From: Gammaproteobacteria bacterium | Lineage (GTDB): Bacteria; Pseudomonadota; Gammaproteobacteria; DSM-19610 | Assembly (NCBI GenBank): GCA_026197075.1 | Contig: JAPHQV010000008.1 | Location: 56,694 to 120,693 of the forward strand | Length of the DNA stretch: 64,000 nt | Reading direction: 5' to 3' | In this document: piece after piece, positions 46,721 to 56,740 of the stretch | How positions within the stretch are numbered: position 1 is the first letter of the stretch | Layout of the letters: the number at the start of each line of letters is the position of its first letter | Notes under the pieces: model-generated | The model's database searches: none | Told to the model about the DNA's origin: nothing | What the model saw: only the letters and a program-made list of their open reading frames with translations | Program-made: the position numbers and the translations under genes

Positions 46721-48118
46721 ATGGACAAACACGTCGACGTCGCCATCATCGGAGCCGGCAGCGCCGGTCTCTACGCCCTTTCCCAGGTGCGCCAGGCCAC
46801 GGACCGCTATGTGCTCATCGACGGCGGCGAACTGGGCACCACCTGCGCACGGGTCGGCTGCATGCCCTCCAAGGCCGCCATCCAGGTGGGCGAGGATTTC
46901 CATCGCCGCGGCCTGTTCGAGCGTATGGGCATCGAGGGCGGCGAGGCGCTGAGCCTGAACGGGCCGGAAGCCCTCGAACACGTGCGTGACCTGCGCGATG
47001 TATTCGTGGACAAGGTGCTGAGCAACAGCACCGACAACATGGACGAGGAATTCCTGGCCGAACAGGCCCGCTTTCTGTCCCCCACGGAACTGCAGGTGGG
47101 CGAAGACCGCATACAGGCCAAGGCCGTGGTGATCGCCACCGGTTCAAGACCCGTTGTACCGAAGGCCTGGGAGGCCTTCGGCGACCGCATCCTGACCACC
47201 GACGACCTGTTCGAGCTGGAGGAACTGCCCGCCTCCATGGCGGTCATCGGCCTCGGCACCATCGGCCTGGAGATGGGCCAGGCCCTGGCGCGCATGGGCG
47301 TGGAGGTCACCGGCATCGACCAGCTCGATCATATCGCCGGCCTGCAGGACCCGGAGGTGCGCCAGGTGGCCGTCGATATCCTCGGCAAGGAATTCCCTCT
47401 CTGGTTGGGCCAGACCGCCGACATCCGCGAAGAGGATGGTCGCCTGCGCGTGACGGCGGGTGAGCAGTCGGTGCTGGTGGACCGGGTGCTGGCGGCCATG
47501 GGACGTCGGCCCAACGTGGAAGGCCTGGGCCTGGAGACGCTCGGCGTCCCCCTGGATGAGCGCGGGCTTCCGGCCTTCGATACTCACAGCATGCAGGTGG
47601 GCGAGCTGCCCGTGTTCATCGCCGGTGATGTCACCGGTGAACGCGCCATCCTCCACGAGGCCGGTACCGAGGGCCGCATCGCCGGCTACAATGCTGTGCA
47701 GGAACGACCGCTGGCATTCAAGCGCCAGACCCCGCTGGCCATCAACTTCTGCGACCCCAACATCGCCGTGGTGGGCAGCGCCTGGAACGACCTGGACCCG
47801 GAACGCATCGCCATCGGCGAAGTCAAGCTCGGCCCCTTGGGTCGCGCCCTCATCATGGGCAAGAACAAGGGCATGATCCGCGTTTATGCGGACAAGGATG
47901 ACGGCCGCCTGCTGGGCGCAAGCCTGGTCGCCCCCAAGGGCGAGAACCTCGCGCACCTGCTGGCCTGGTCCATCCAGCGGGGCCTCACGGTCTTCGACCT
48001 GCTGCGCATGCCCTTCTACCATCCCTCCATCGAGGAAGGTCTGCAGGCGGCCCTCTATGACCTGCGCGGCAAGATCGCCCGCCAGCCCGAGGGGCCCGTG
48101 GAACTGGAACGACTCTGA
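46721..48118 (+). CDS. Dihydrolipoyl-dehydrogenase-like flavoprotein
   Basis: A 465-residue pyridine-nucleotide-disulfide oxidoreductase. It has an N-terminal FAD motif (IIGAGSAGLYAL), the redox-active pair in TTCARVGCMPSK, a NAD(P)-binding segment (VIGLGTIGLEMGQALARMG), the second FAD segment VFIAGDVTGERA, and the C-terminal His-Glu dyad in YHPSIEEGL. It is classed with dihydrolipoyl dehydrogenases, but no 2-oxoacid dehydrogenase or lipoyl-carrier gene is adjacent, so the physiological disulfide is open. GGAG 8 bases upstream selects the ATG at 46721 over a GTG at 46712. The IMPase-family gene follows after 2 bases. Confidence 0.9.
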   Translation: MDKHVDVAIIGAGSAGLYALSQVRQATDRYVLIDGGELGTTCARVGCMPSKAAIQVGEDFHRRGLFERMGIEGGEALSLNGPEALEHVRDLRDVFVDKVLSNSTDNMDEEFLAEQARFLSPTELQVGEDRIQAKAVVIATGSRPVVPKAWEAFGDRILTTDDLFELEELPASMAVIGLGTIGLEMGQALARMGVEVTGIDQLDHIAGLQDPEVRQVAVDILGKEFPLWLGQTADIREEDGRLRVTAGEQSVLVDRVLAAMGRRPNVEGLGLETLGVPLDERGLPAFDTHSMQVGELPVFIAGDVTGERAILHEAGTEGRIAGYNAVQERPLAFKRQTPLAINFCDPNIAVVGSAWNDLDPERIAIGEVKLGPLGRALIMGKNKGMIRVYADKDDGRLLGASLVAPKGENLAHLLAWSIQRGLTVFDLLRMPFYHPSIEEGLQAALYDLRGKIARQPEGPVELERL

Positions 48119-48120
48119 CC

Positions 48121-48927
48121 ATGACCCTCCCGGAACTGGCCCGTGCCCGTGACCTGGTCATCGGCATCGCCCGCGAGGAGCTTCCCCATCGCAGCCACAT
48201 CCGCCGACGCCACAAGGCCGATGGCAGCATCATCACCGAGGCCGACCTGGTGATGCAGCAGCGCATCCGCGCCGCCCTGCAGGACGCGTGGCCACAATAC
48301 GCCTTCCTAGGCGAGGAGATGCCTCGTGCCGAACAGGAACAGGCCCTGGGTGACCTGGACCAGGGGGTCTGGTGTCTCGACCCCCTGGATGGCACCAACA
48401 ACTTCGCCAGCGGCATTCCCTACTATGCCGTATCGCTGGCCTTCCTGCGGCCGGACGGGGTGCAACTGGCCATCGTCTACGATCCCAGCCGCGAGGAATG
48501 CTTCAGCGCCCTGCGCGGTCATGGGGCATGGCTGAACGATCAGCCCCTGCAGGCGGACCCTGTCACGCTCACCCTGCGCGAGACCCTGGCGCTGGTGGAC
48601 TTCAAGCGCCTGCCCGTCGACCTGGTGACGCGCCTGGCCCAACGTCCACCCTATGCCTCCCAGCGCAGCTTCGGTGCCGTGGCCCTGGACTGGTGCTGGC
48701 TGGCCTGCGGACGCGTGCACATCTACCTGCATGGCGGCCAGAAGCTGTGGGACTACGCCGCCGGCCACCTGATCCTGCAGGAGGCCGGCGGCCATTCCAT
48801 CGCCCTGGATGGTCGACCGGTGTACCAGGCCAGTCTCCAGCCCCGTTCCGCCATTGCGGCCCTGGATGGCGCGCTGTTCGAGGCCTGGCGCGAATGGCTG
48901 GGCGTCACTGAGCAGTTGTCGGGCTGA
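48121..48927 (+). CDS. Inositol monophosphatase family protein
   Basis: A 268-residue magnesium- and lithium-sensitive-type phosphatase. It shows metal ligands in FLGEEMP, in DPLDGTNNF and in LWDYAAGHLILQEAGG. Substrate could be inositol phosphate, fructose bisphosphate or PAP-like nucleotides; the sequence does not decide. It starts 2 bases after the flavoprotein stop and is co-transcribed with it. The last codons (LSG-stop) lie inside a 28-base palindrome, so the present C-terminus has been set by the repeat. The gene's 3' part is overlapped by the antisense HDOD reading frame. Confidence 0.92.
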   Translation: MTLPELARARDLVIGIAREELPHRSHIRRRHKADGSIITEADLVMQQRIRAALQDAWPQYAFLGEEMPRAEQEQALGDLDQGVWCLDPLDGTNNFASGIPYYAVSLAFLRPDGVQLAIVYDPSREECFSALRGHGAWLNDQPLQADPVTLTLRETLALVDFKRLPVDLVTRLAQRPPYASQRSFGAVALDWCWLACGRVHIYLHGGQKLWDYAAGHLILQEAGGHSIALDGRPVYQASLQPRSAIAALDGALFEAWREWLGVTEQLSG

Positions 48928-50474
48928 AGCCCGACAACTGTCCGTATATAGCGCCGGGCGGTAAGAAAGGTCAGCGCCATGTTGGCCTGCTGGCCAAAGT
49001 GGCGGAAGCTGTTGTAGCTCTCCTCGTCCAGGGACCGGCCACTGGGATTGCGGTCGGCATAGAACAGTCCTATGACCTTGCCCTGGATCTCGATGGGCAT
49101 GGCGAAGAAAGGCGCATCCTCGGTGATGGCCTGCACCGCCGGGGTCAGCAGGCGCTTGAGTTTCGTCTCCACGGGTGAACGCACCCAGAGAGCCGCGCCA
49201 CTGTCCAGCACCTGGCTGAAGATGTTGGCCTTGAGCGGGCCGAGCTCGAAGTGAAACTTGCGGCGCATGAGGTCCGTGTCATGGCCCAGGGCGTAACGGG
49301 CCTTGAGGAAGCGCTGGTCGGCGCTGCGCATGGCGAACAGGGTGCGGTCCATGCCGATGCCCCGATAGATCCCCTCCAGCACCATTTCCAGCAGCATGTT
49401 CAGGTCCGGCCGGCTCTCCATGGACATGGAGATCTCGCGCAGGATCTGCAGTTGCAGACCAGGGTCGGGATCCAGGAAAGCCTTGTGTTCGGATTCCTCC
49501 TCCGCGGCCACCACCACCGGCGTCTTGCCCTTCTTTTTCGGCAGGGGGATCCGACAACCGGCCTTGCCGGCACCATAACCGGAGGCCACCTGGACGGCCT
49601 GCTCGGCATTGGCATGCACCATGTCCGTGAATTCCTTCACCGGCATGTACAGGGCCTCGGCGCTGCGCTCCAGCAATGGCTTCATGGCCGCATCCTCCCA
49701 GCCATGTTGTTCCGCGGCACGCGCGAGCTCCTGCGCCATCAGCACATTGCCACAGCGGGGATGCCTGTCCTGTTTGCCCTCCAGGGCCTGTTGCAGCAGA
49801 TCACCGAGCTTCCACTCCCGGCTCAGGCTGGTGGTCAGTTCGTTGAGCGTGAACCCCAACACTTCGCGCTGCACCTGTTCCGGATCGCTGCCGGGACGCC
49901 GGGCCATGGCGGCCGCCAGCTGTTTGCCCAGCTCGCCGGAAAAGGTCCAGAAGGCCATATCCCCGAGCTGATACAACAGGGTGGCGATGAAAACCTCTTC
50001 GGGGGCCTTGTCACCACGTTGCACGGCGAAGGCGCGGGCCTGCACGGCGGCATGAAAGGAGCGCGCCATCTGGTCGAGCACCAGGTCCTTCTGCTGCCCC
50101 TTGAGCATGGATTCCACCACGGCGATGGACAGACAGATACTGCGTACCTCGTCGAAGCCGAGCAGCACCACGGCGCGACTGACGGTGCTGATACTGCGCC
50201 CGGTGACATTGAACAGGGGGCTGTTGGCGATGCGCAGCAGACGCGCCGTCAGGGCGGCGTCCTGCAATACCACCCGTGACAAGTCCGAGGCGGTACTGTC
50301 GCTGCGACTGGTGACCTTGCCGATGTCCTGGGCGGTCTTGGCGAAGATGGGCATGCCCTGCTCGCTGAGACGCACCACCCAGTCACCCAGGCTGCGGGTT
50401 TCGCGGGCCTCTTCGGGAATTTCCGATTCCGGGGTGGGTTCATCCACCGCGGGGTCTTCTGGCATCGAATTCAT
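48753..50474 (-). CDS. HDOD-GAF signalling protein, 3' end extended into antisense DNA
   Basis: A 573-residue protein with an HDOD domain (about 25-230: MPIFAKTAQDIGKVTS, LRIANSPLFNVTGRSISTVSRAVVLLGF) and a GAF-like domain (about 330-510, ending FGQQANMALTFLTARRY). HDOD proteins act in signalling, but no enzymatic residues are kept. The frame does not stop at the natural domain end. It runs through a palindrome at 48913-48940 and then 160 bases antisense to the IMPase gene, adding about 55 low-complexity residues. The ATG at 50474 follows GAGG; a second ATG is at 50465. Confidence 0.82.
   Translation of the reverse strand: MNSMPEDPAVDEPTPESEIPEEARETRSLGDWVVRLSEQGMPIFAKTAQDIGKVTSRSDSTASDLSRVVLQDAALTARLLRIANSPLFNVTGRSISTVSRAVVLLGFDEVRSICLSIAVVESMLKGQQKDLVLDQMARSFHAAVQARAFAVQRGDKAPEEVFIATLLYQLGDMAFWTFSGELGKQLAAAMARRPGSDPEQVQREVLGFTLNELTTSLSREWKLGDLLQQALEGKQDRHPRCGNVLMAQELARAAEQHGWEDAAMKPLLERSAEALYMPVKEFTDMVHANAEQAVQVASGYGAGKAGCRIPLPKKKGKTPVVVAAEEESEHKAFLDPDPGLQLQILREISMSMESRPDLNMLLEMVLEGIYRGIGMDRTLFAMRSADQRFLKARYALGHDTDLMRRKFHFELGPLKANIFSQVLDSGAALWVRSPVETKLKRLLTPAVQAITEDAPFFAMPIEIQGKVIGLFYADRNPSGRSLDEESYNSFRHFGQQANMALTFLTARRYIRTVVGLQPDNCSVTPSHSRQASNSAPSRAAMAERGWRLAWYTGRPSRAMEWPPASCRIRWPAA
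48913..48940. repeat. 28-bp palindrome spanning two convergent gene ends
   Basis: CAGTTGTCGGGCT and AGCCCGACAACTG form a perfect 13-bp stem around GA. The plus strand supplies the TGA of the IMPase gene, and the minus strand is read as coding sequence by the HDOD gene. It is the clearest member of the GTCGG(A/G)CT family. Confidence 0.88.
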
Positions 50475-50519
50475 ACTGCCTCGTGTTTTTCCCGTCAAAA
50501 AACCCAAAAACCCTTAAAG

Positions 50520-50639
50520 CGCCAAGGGCGTCAAGACCGCCAAGACGCCAAGAAAAAAATTAATAACATCACTTTATTGGTTTTGATGATAAGTCTTGGC
50601 GTCCTTGGCGTCCTTGGCGTCCTTGTGGTTCTTGTAGTT
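50520..50639. repeat. Tandem 9-bp repeat with inverted partner
   Basis: CTTGGCGTC occurs three times in tandem at 50595-50621, followed by two decayed copies. An inverted counterpart (CGCCAAGGGCGTCAAGACCGCCAAGACGCCAAG-like, 50520-50552) lies across an AT-rich centre of about 42 bases. The element fills most of the 292-base spacer between the HDOD start and the alcohol dehydrogenase start. It is related to 55927-56106. Confidence 0.8.
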
Positions 50640-50766
50640 CAACAACAAATCCAGCCCGCAACCATTCCTTATTAGTCGGTTCGCCGGGAGTGAACTTGAG
50701 GCCGGCTTGGCAAGCGCATACTGAGCCAGTAGGCTGTGCATCCAAAACATTTTCCCGGATCGACCT

Positions 50767-51954
50767 ATGTTGCCCGCCTTCTCCATCGCCCGCCTGCCGC
50801 GCATCGAATTCGGTGCCGGCGCCATCGACCGTCTCCCGGAACTGGCCGTGTCCTATGGCCGGCGCGCATTGCTGGTGCTGGGTGCGGCCTCCTTCCAGCG
50901 TATGCCGCAGTGGGAGCGACTGCAGGCCGGGCTGCGGGAAGCGGGTATGGAATGGCAGATCGCCCGGGTGGACGGCGAACCCTCGCCGGAACGGGTGGAT
51001 GCGCTGGTGGCGGAATTCCGCGCCGCCAGCCACGACCTGGTCATCGGCATCGGCGGCGGCAGTGTGCTGGATGCCGCCAAGGCCATCGCCGGATTGTTGC
51101 GGGTACCCCATTCGGTCATGGATTTCCTCGAGGGCGTGGGGCCGGAACTGCCCTACCCGGGGCCGGCCCTGCCCTTCATCGCCGTACCCACCACCGCCGG
51201 CACCGGCAGTGAAGCGACCAGGAACGCGGTGCTCAGCCGTGCCGGTGCCGATGGCTTCAAGAAATCTTTTCGTGATGAACAACTGGTGCCCCGAGTGGCC
51301 CTGGTGGACCCGGACCTGCTCGCGGGCTGCCCCGCGGACCTGATCGCCGCCAACGGCATGGATGCCCTGACCCAGCTGCTGGAATCCTATGTCTCCCTGC
51401 GCGCCAACCCCTTCACTGATGCCCTGGCCTGGAGCGGCCTGGAGGCGGTACGTGACAGCCTGCTGGACTGGCACGCGGATCCGCAGGGCAACGGGGCGGC
51501 ACGCAGCGGTATGGCCTACGGCGCCCTGCTGTCGGGCATCACCCTGGCCCAGGTGGGCCTGGGCTCGGTGCATGGCCTGGCCGCGCCCCTCGGGGCCTTC
51601 TTTCCCATCCCCCACGGCGTGGTGTGTGGCACCCTGGTGGCGGCCGCCACGCGCATGAACCTCGACGCCCTGCATGCGCGCGCGCCGGGACACCCGGCCC
51701 TGAGCAAGTATGCCCGCCTCGGTGAACTGTTCTGCCAGCGCAGTTTCTCGATGGAGACCGTGGCCCAGGAAGCCCTGGTGGAGCGCCTGGAAGACTGGAC
51801 CCGCCGCCTGCAATTGCCCCGCCTCGGGGAATATGGCATCGGCGCCGGCGACCTGGACCACATCGCCGCCCATAGCCGCGGCAGCAGCATGAAGACCAAT
51901 CCCATTGTGCTCACCGACGAGGAGCTGAAGGCCGTGCTGAGCGCGCGCCTCTGA
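50767..51954 (+). CDS. Iron-containing alcohol dehydrogenase
   Basis: A 395-residue group III alcohol dehydrogenase. The NAD-binding GIGGGSVLDAAKAIAG lies near residue 95, PTTAGTGSEATRNAV near 140, and the metal ligands are in NGMDALTQLLES, GSVHGLAAPLG and FFPIPHGVVC (Asp and three His). It oxidises or reduces short alcohols and aldehydes, with the true substrate unknown. The ATG at 50767 gives the usual N-terminus. The DUF938 gene follows after 5 bases and is likely co-transcribed. Confidence 0.94.
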   Translation: MLPAFSIARLPRIEFGAGAIDRLPELAVSYGRRALLVLGAASFQRMPQWERLQAGLREAGMEWQIARVDGEPSPERVDALVAEFRAASHDLVIGIGGGSVLDAAKAIAGLLRVPHSVMDFLEGVGPELPYPGPALPFIAVPTTAGTGSEATRNAVLSRAGADGFKKSFRDEQLVPRVALVDPDLLAGCPADLIAANGMDALTQLLESYVSLRANPFTDALAWSGLEAVRDSLLDWHADPQGNGAARSGMAYGALLSGITLAQVGLGSVHGLAAPLGAFFPIPHGVVCGTLVAAATRMNLDALHARAPGHPALSKYARLGELFCQRSFSMETVAQEALVERLEDWTRRLQLPRLGEYGIGAGDLDHIAAHSRGSSMKTNPIVLTDEELKAVLSARL

Positions 51955-51959
51955 TCACC

Positions 51960-52553
51960 ATGAAGCCCTATGCCGAATCCTGCGACCAGAATCGCGACCC
52001 CATCCTGGCCGTCCTGCGCGAGGAATTCACCGCCTGCCGCACCATTCTCGAAATCGGCAGCGGCACCGGCCAGCACGCGGTGTACTTCGCCCGCCATCTG
52101 CCCCACCTGGATTGGCAGACCAGCGACTGCCGCGAATACCACACCGGCATCCTGGCCTGGCTGGAAGAAGCGGGACTGCCCAACGTGCGGCCACCCCTGG
52201 CCCTCGATGTGCGCCGTAATGCCTGGCCCACGCAGGAGTTTGATGGCGTGTTCAGCGCCAATACCGTGCACATCATGGGTTGGGAGGAAGTGGAAGCCAT
52301 GTTCGCGGGCATCGACCGGATACTGGCGGCACGGGGCCGATTCTGTCTCTATGGACCCTTCAACTACCAGGGACGCTACACCAGCGACAGTAACGAACGC
52401 TTCGACCAGTGGCTGAAGGCGCGGGACCCGCGCAGCGGAATCCGGAATTTCGAGGACCTGGATGCCCTGGCGCGAGCGGCCGGCATGCGCCTGTTGCAGG
52501 ACCATGCCATGCCCGCCAACAATCGCACCCTGGTCTGGGAAAAAGACGGCTGA
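51960..52553 (+). CDS. DUF938 family SAM-dependent methyltransferase-like protein
   Basis: A 197-residue class I methyltransferase-like protein. It has the SAM-binding motif ILEIGSGTGQHAVYFA, the acidic residue in WQTSDCREYH, and the FDGVFSANTVHIMGWEEV segment typical of DUF938. The opening KPYAESCDQNRDPIL is also characteristic of the family. No substrate is known. It is closely downstream of the iron alcohol dehydrogenase gene on the same strand. Confidence 0.92.
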   Translation: MKPYAESCDQNRDPILAVLREEFTACRTILEIGSGTGQHAVYFARHLPHLDWQTSDCREYHTGILAWLEEAGLPNVRPPLALDVRRNAWPTQEFDGVFSANTVHIMGWEEVEAMFAGIDRILAARGRFCLYGPFNYQGRYTSDSNERFDQWLKARDPRSGIRNFEDLDALARAAGMRLLQDHAMPANNRTLVWEKDG

Positions 52554-52592
52554 CACCCGCGCAAGCGAATGTCAGCCGCAGGAGACAACCGT

Positions 52593-52754
52593 CTATTCTT
52601 CCAGCTGCCGGACGAACCAGGGCTGCAGCACCAGGGCGACGCCCAATGCCAGCAGGTGATCCCGGTATACGGCCAGGCCACTGAAATCCATACCGGCCAG
52701 GCCATTGAGACTGACCCAGCCCACTGCAACGAGGGCAACAATCCACTTGAACAT
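52593..52754 (-). CDS. Small membrane protein, 53 residues
   Basis: A short gene supported by GGGAG 7 bases before the ATG at 52754. The product has two hydrophobic segments (residues 3-20 and about 33-46) separated by GMDFSGLAVYRDH, and ends QPWFVRQLEE. I do not recognise a family. It lies between the DUF938 gene end and iscR on the iscR strand, 216 bases downstream of the iscR stop, so it might be on the iscR transcript. Confidence 0.65.
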   Translation of the reverse strand: MFKWIVALVAVGWVSLNGLAGMDFSGLAVYRDHLLALGVALVLQPWFVRQLEE

Positions 52755-52970
52755 GATATTTCTCCCTGACTTCCGATTTCGACGCTTGCAGTCTGATCGG
52801 GTGGAAGACAAATTTCCGTGACACATTTCGTCACCTGGACAAAACCAGGTCACATTTTTGGGAAATCAGGGGGTTCTGAAAGCGAAAATGGACCCTGAGG
52901 GTCCATCTGTGATGCCGTTCACACTTGCGCCACGGGGTGCACGGCCGCGGCTCTTTCGCCGTTGCCCGGC

Positions 52971-53456
52971 CTATTCGTCGGCCCAGGCCACGGTGTTGCC
53001 GTCCGTGCGTGTACTCACCCGGCGTCCATCCTGGCGTTCGATGATCTCCTGGATTGCCGGACGACTGAGAAAGTCCTCCAGGGAGATGCTGTCCAGGAAA
53101 TCGTAAATGCGTTTGCTAAGGCCCATCCACAGTTCGTGGGTCAGGCAGCGCTCGCCCTTCTGGCAGTTTTCCTCGCCACTGCACATGGTCGCGTCCACCT
53201 TCTCATCCACGGCGCAGATGATCTGGGCGATGGAGATGTCACTCCTCGGCCTGGCAAGCCGATATCCACCGCCAGGGCCACGCACCCCCTTCACCAGGCC
53301 ATTCTTGCGCAACTTGGCAAACAACTGCTCGAGGTAGGACAGGGAAATATCCTGGCAGCTGGAGATGTCCGCCAAGGTAACCGGACCTTTCCGGTCATGG
53401 ATGGCAAGGTCCATCATGGCGGTGACGGCATACCGGCCTTTGGTGGAAAGTCGCAT
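52971..53456 (-). CDS. iscR: Rrf2-family iron-sulfur cluster regulator IscR
   Basis: A [2Fe-2S] transcription factor controlling Fe-S cluster assembly. The 161-residue protein has the Rrf2 helix-turn-helix ([18 protein letters not shown] and [19 protein letters not shown], then RGPGGGYRL) and cluster ligands Cys92, Cys98, Cys104 with His107, the same numbering as E. coli IscR. It has its own promoter with an IscR-like site at 53525-53549. Unusually, no iscS, iscU or other isc gene follows: downstream on the same strand there is only a 53-residue membrane protein. Confidence 0.96.
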   Translation of the reverse strand: MRLSTKGRYAVTAMMDLAIHDRKGPVTLADISSCQDISLSYLEQLFAKLRKNGLVKGVRGPGGGYRLARPRSDISIAQIICAVDEKVDATMCSGEENCQKGERCLTHELWMGLSKRIYDFLDSISLEDFLSRPAIQEIIERQDGRRVSTRTDGNTVAWADE

Positions 53457-53516
53457 ATTGGAGCCTCACTGGCTGGGCGGGGAAAGCAGGTGTCATCCCC
53501 TGTCGCGCTGGGTCCA

Positions 53517-53549
53517 GTGATACAGTAGCCGAGTATATCAGTCAAGTAT
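53517..53549 (-). promoter_or_regulatory. iscR promoter with type-1 IscR-binding site
   Basis: On the minus strand, TTGACT (53545-53540) and TATCAC (53522-53517) are spaced 17 bases and would start transcription near 53510. The 25-base sequence at 53549-53525 (ATACTTGACTGATATACTCG begins it) matches the type-1 IscR consensus at all but two positions and overlaps the -35. Negative autoregulation by cluster-bound IscR is therefore predicted, as in E. coli. Confidence 0.75.
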
Positions 53550-53594
53550 TAGGGCAGGACTTGAGGGGGAATCCCGCCGCGAGACAAGCCCCCT

Positions 53595-54113
53595 TCAGGA
53601 GCCGCTGCCGGAGGGCTCCGGTACGCTACCGCACACGGCGGCCCAGACCTCCCCGGAGAGGGGCGGCAGGAAGGCATGGCCCTGGCGCAGGGAATAGGCC
53701 AGCCATTTTTGCAGGAAACGGTTGAATTGCCATTTACGATCCAGGGAGGTATCGCCACGGAAGCGATCAAAGTCCCGATTGCGCACGCCACGCCGCCGGC
53801 CACAGGCGATCACCTCCGCCAGCTGGGCATCATGGTAAATGCGGATCTGGATTTCCGGGGCCGGAAAACGCCCCTCCCCGTCCTCGAAATAATAGGTGAG
53901 ACTGAGGGTGGTGGTGTACTTGCAGCGTTCGAGGATACACAGGTGCAGATCCAGGGCGCCCGGCAGGGAAGAGCAGGCCTGTGCCGGTACGGCATCCAGA
54001 TCGGGGATCATACACCGCAGCTGCATATAGTTGCGTTCATACAGGTCCATGAGTCCCGGGAAACTGCGGGGCTCGGCGCTGCTGACGGCATGTCTCTGTT
54101 TCTGTCCGATCAT
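53595..54113 (-). CDS. DUF1249 family protein (YqiB-like)
   Basis: A 172-residue cytoplasmic protein of the DUF1249/YqiB family, recognised from FPGLMDLYERNYMQLRCMIPD, LERCKYTTTLSLTYYF, IRIYHDAQLAEVIAC and FDRFRGDTSLDRKWQFNRFLQKWL. The function is unknown. The ATG at 54113 (MIGQKQRHAV) is preferred; the frame extends to 54356 into the pgm promoter region without family support. It is divergent from pgm, and the iscR promoter lies downstream of its stop. Confidence 0.9.
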   Translation of the reverse strand: MIGQKQRHAVSSAEPRSFPGLMDLYERNYMQLRCMIPDLDAVPAQACSSLPGALDLHLCILERCKYTTTLSLTYYFEDGEGRFPAPEIQIRIYHDAQLAEVIACGRRRGVRNRDFDRFRGDTSLDRKWQFNRFLQKWLAYSLRQGHAFLPPLSGEVWAAVCGSVPEPSGSGS

Positions 54114-54267
54114 GGTCGCATCATAACACGGCAAAATGGATTGACAGGGTAAAACCAGGGGCTGCATATGCAGCACAATGGCGTACAATGATAGCGTCCT
54201 TTCCAGTCGATACTTGACGCCAGGCAGCCCCAAAAAGACCAGACCGGTAACGAAATTGCAAGGTTGA

Positions 54268-55911
<1,644 letters not shown>

Positions 55912-55926
55912 TCAAATGAAACCGGA

Positions 55927-56106
55927 TTAACCGCCAAGGCGCCAGGAACGCCAAGAAAACCTTGGTCAACCGCCAAGACGCCAAGACGCCAAGAATGGTT
56001 TTTTTAAAAATCCATCAGCGGATGTTTGTTGATGTTATACCTTGGCGCCTTGGCGTCTTGGCGGTTCGAATATGGTTCTTGGTATTCCTGGCGTCTTGGC
56101 GGTTAA
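55927..56106. repeat. Two-tier nested inverted repeat, GGCGTCTTGG type
   Basis: Outer arms of 31 bases (55927-55957 and 56076-56106, a few mismatches) enclose inner arms of 26 bases (55968-55993 and 56041-56066, one mismatch). The arms are built from CGCCAAG / CTTGGCG units like those at 50520-50639. It fills the whole pgm-DUF4202 spacer and ends 29 bases before the DUF4202 start. No gene lies within. Confidence 0.85.
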
Positions 56107-56134
56107 AATATTCCTAACCCCCAGGAGAAACCCT

Positions 56135-56740
56135 ATGCCCACACCGGATGACCGCTACCAGAAAGCCGTGGCCCTGATCGATGCCGCCAACCAGGAGGAT
56201 CCCAACCAGGAGACCGCAGACGGCAAGACCTGGCCCAAGGAACTGCTCTACTCCCATCGCATGGCCGACATGCTGGAACGCTATGCACCGGAAGCGGACG
56301 ATGCCATGAAGCTGGCGATCCGCGCCCAGCATATCCAGCGCTGGAAATCCGCGCGCAGCGACTATCCCATGACCCGTGAGGGCTACCTGAAGTGGCGCAC
56401 CGACCTTTACAAGTTCCATGCCGAAACCGCCGGCGCCCTGCTCGCCGAGGCGGGTTACGGGGATGAGGACATCGAGCGAGTGAAGCAGGCGGTGGGCAAG
56501 AAGGCCATCAAGCGCAACCCGGACACCCAGTTGCTGGAGGATGTCACCGACCTGGTATTCATCGAACACTACATGCTCGCATTCGCAAGCAAGCATCCCG
56601 AGTACGACGAGGAGAAGTGGCTGGATATCATCCGCAAGACCTGGAAGAAGATGTCCGACCGTGCCCACCAGTTCGCCCTTTCGGGTGCTATCAAGCTGCC
56701 CGAACCGCTGGTTCCCCTGATCCAGAAGGCCATTGCCTAG
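56135..56740 (+). CDS. DUF4202 family protein
   Basis: A 201-residue cytoplasmic protein matching DUF4202: RYQKAVALIDAANQEDPNQE, LLYSHRMADMLERYAP, LAIRAQHIQRWKSARSDYPMTREGYLKWR and later KKAIKRNPDTQLLEDVTDLVFIEHYM. The His-Arg and Gln-His segments and the Asp-rich C-terminal helix recall HD-type metal sites, but no activity is known to me. AGGAGA precedes the ATG at 56135 by 7 bases. Its last 4 bases overlap the convergent secreted-protein gene. Confidence 0.85.
   Translation: MPTPDDRYQKAVALIDAANQEDPNQETADGKTWPKELLYSHRMADMLERYAPEADDAMKLAIRAQHIQRWKSARSDYPMTREGYLKWRTDLYKFHAETAGALLAEAGYGDEDIERVKQAVGKKAIKRNPDTQLLEDVTDLVFIEHYMLAFASKHPEYDEEKWLDIIRKTWKKMSDRAHQFALSGAIKLPEPLVPLIQKAIA

Noticed and set aside
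50595..50639. Possible CRISPR-like array of CTTGGCGTC units
   Set aside because: Units are 9 bases in direct tandem without spacers, and no cas gene is present.
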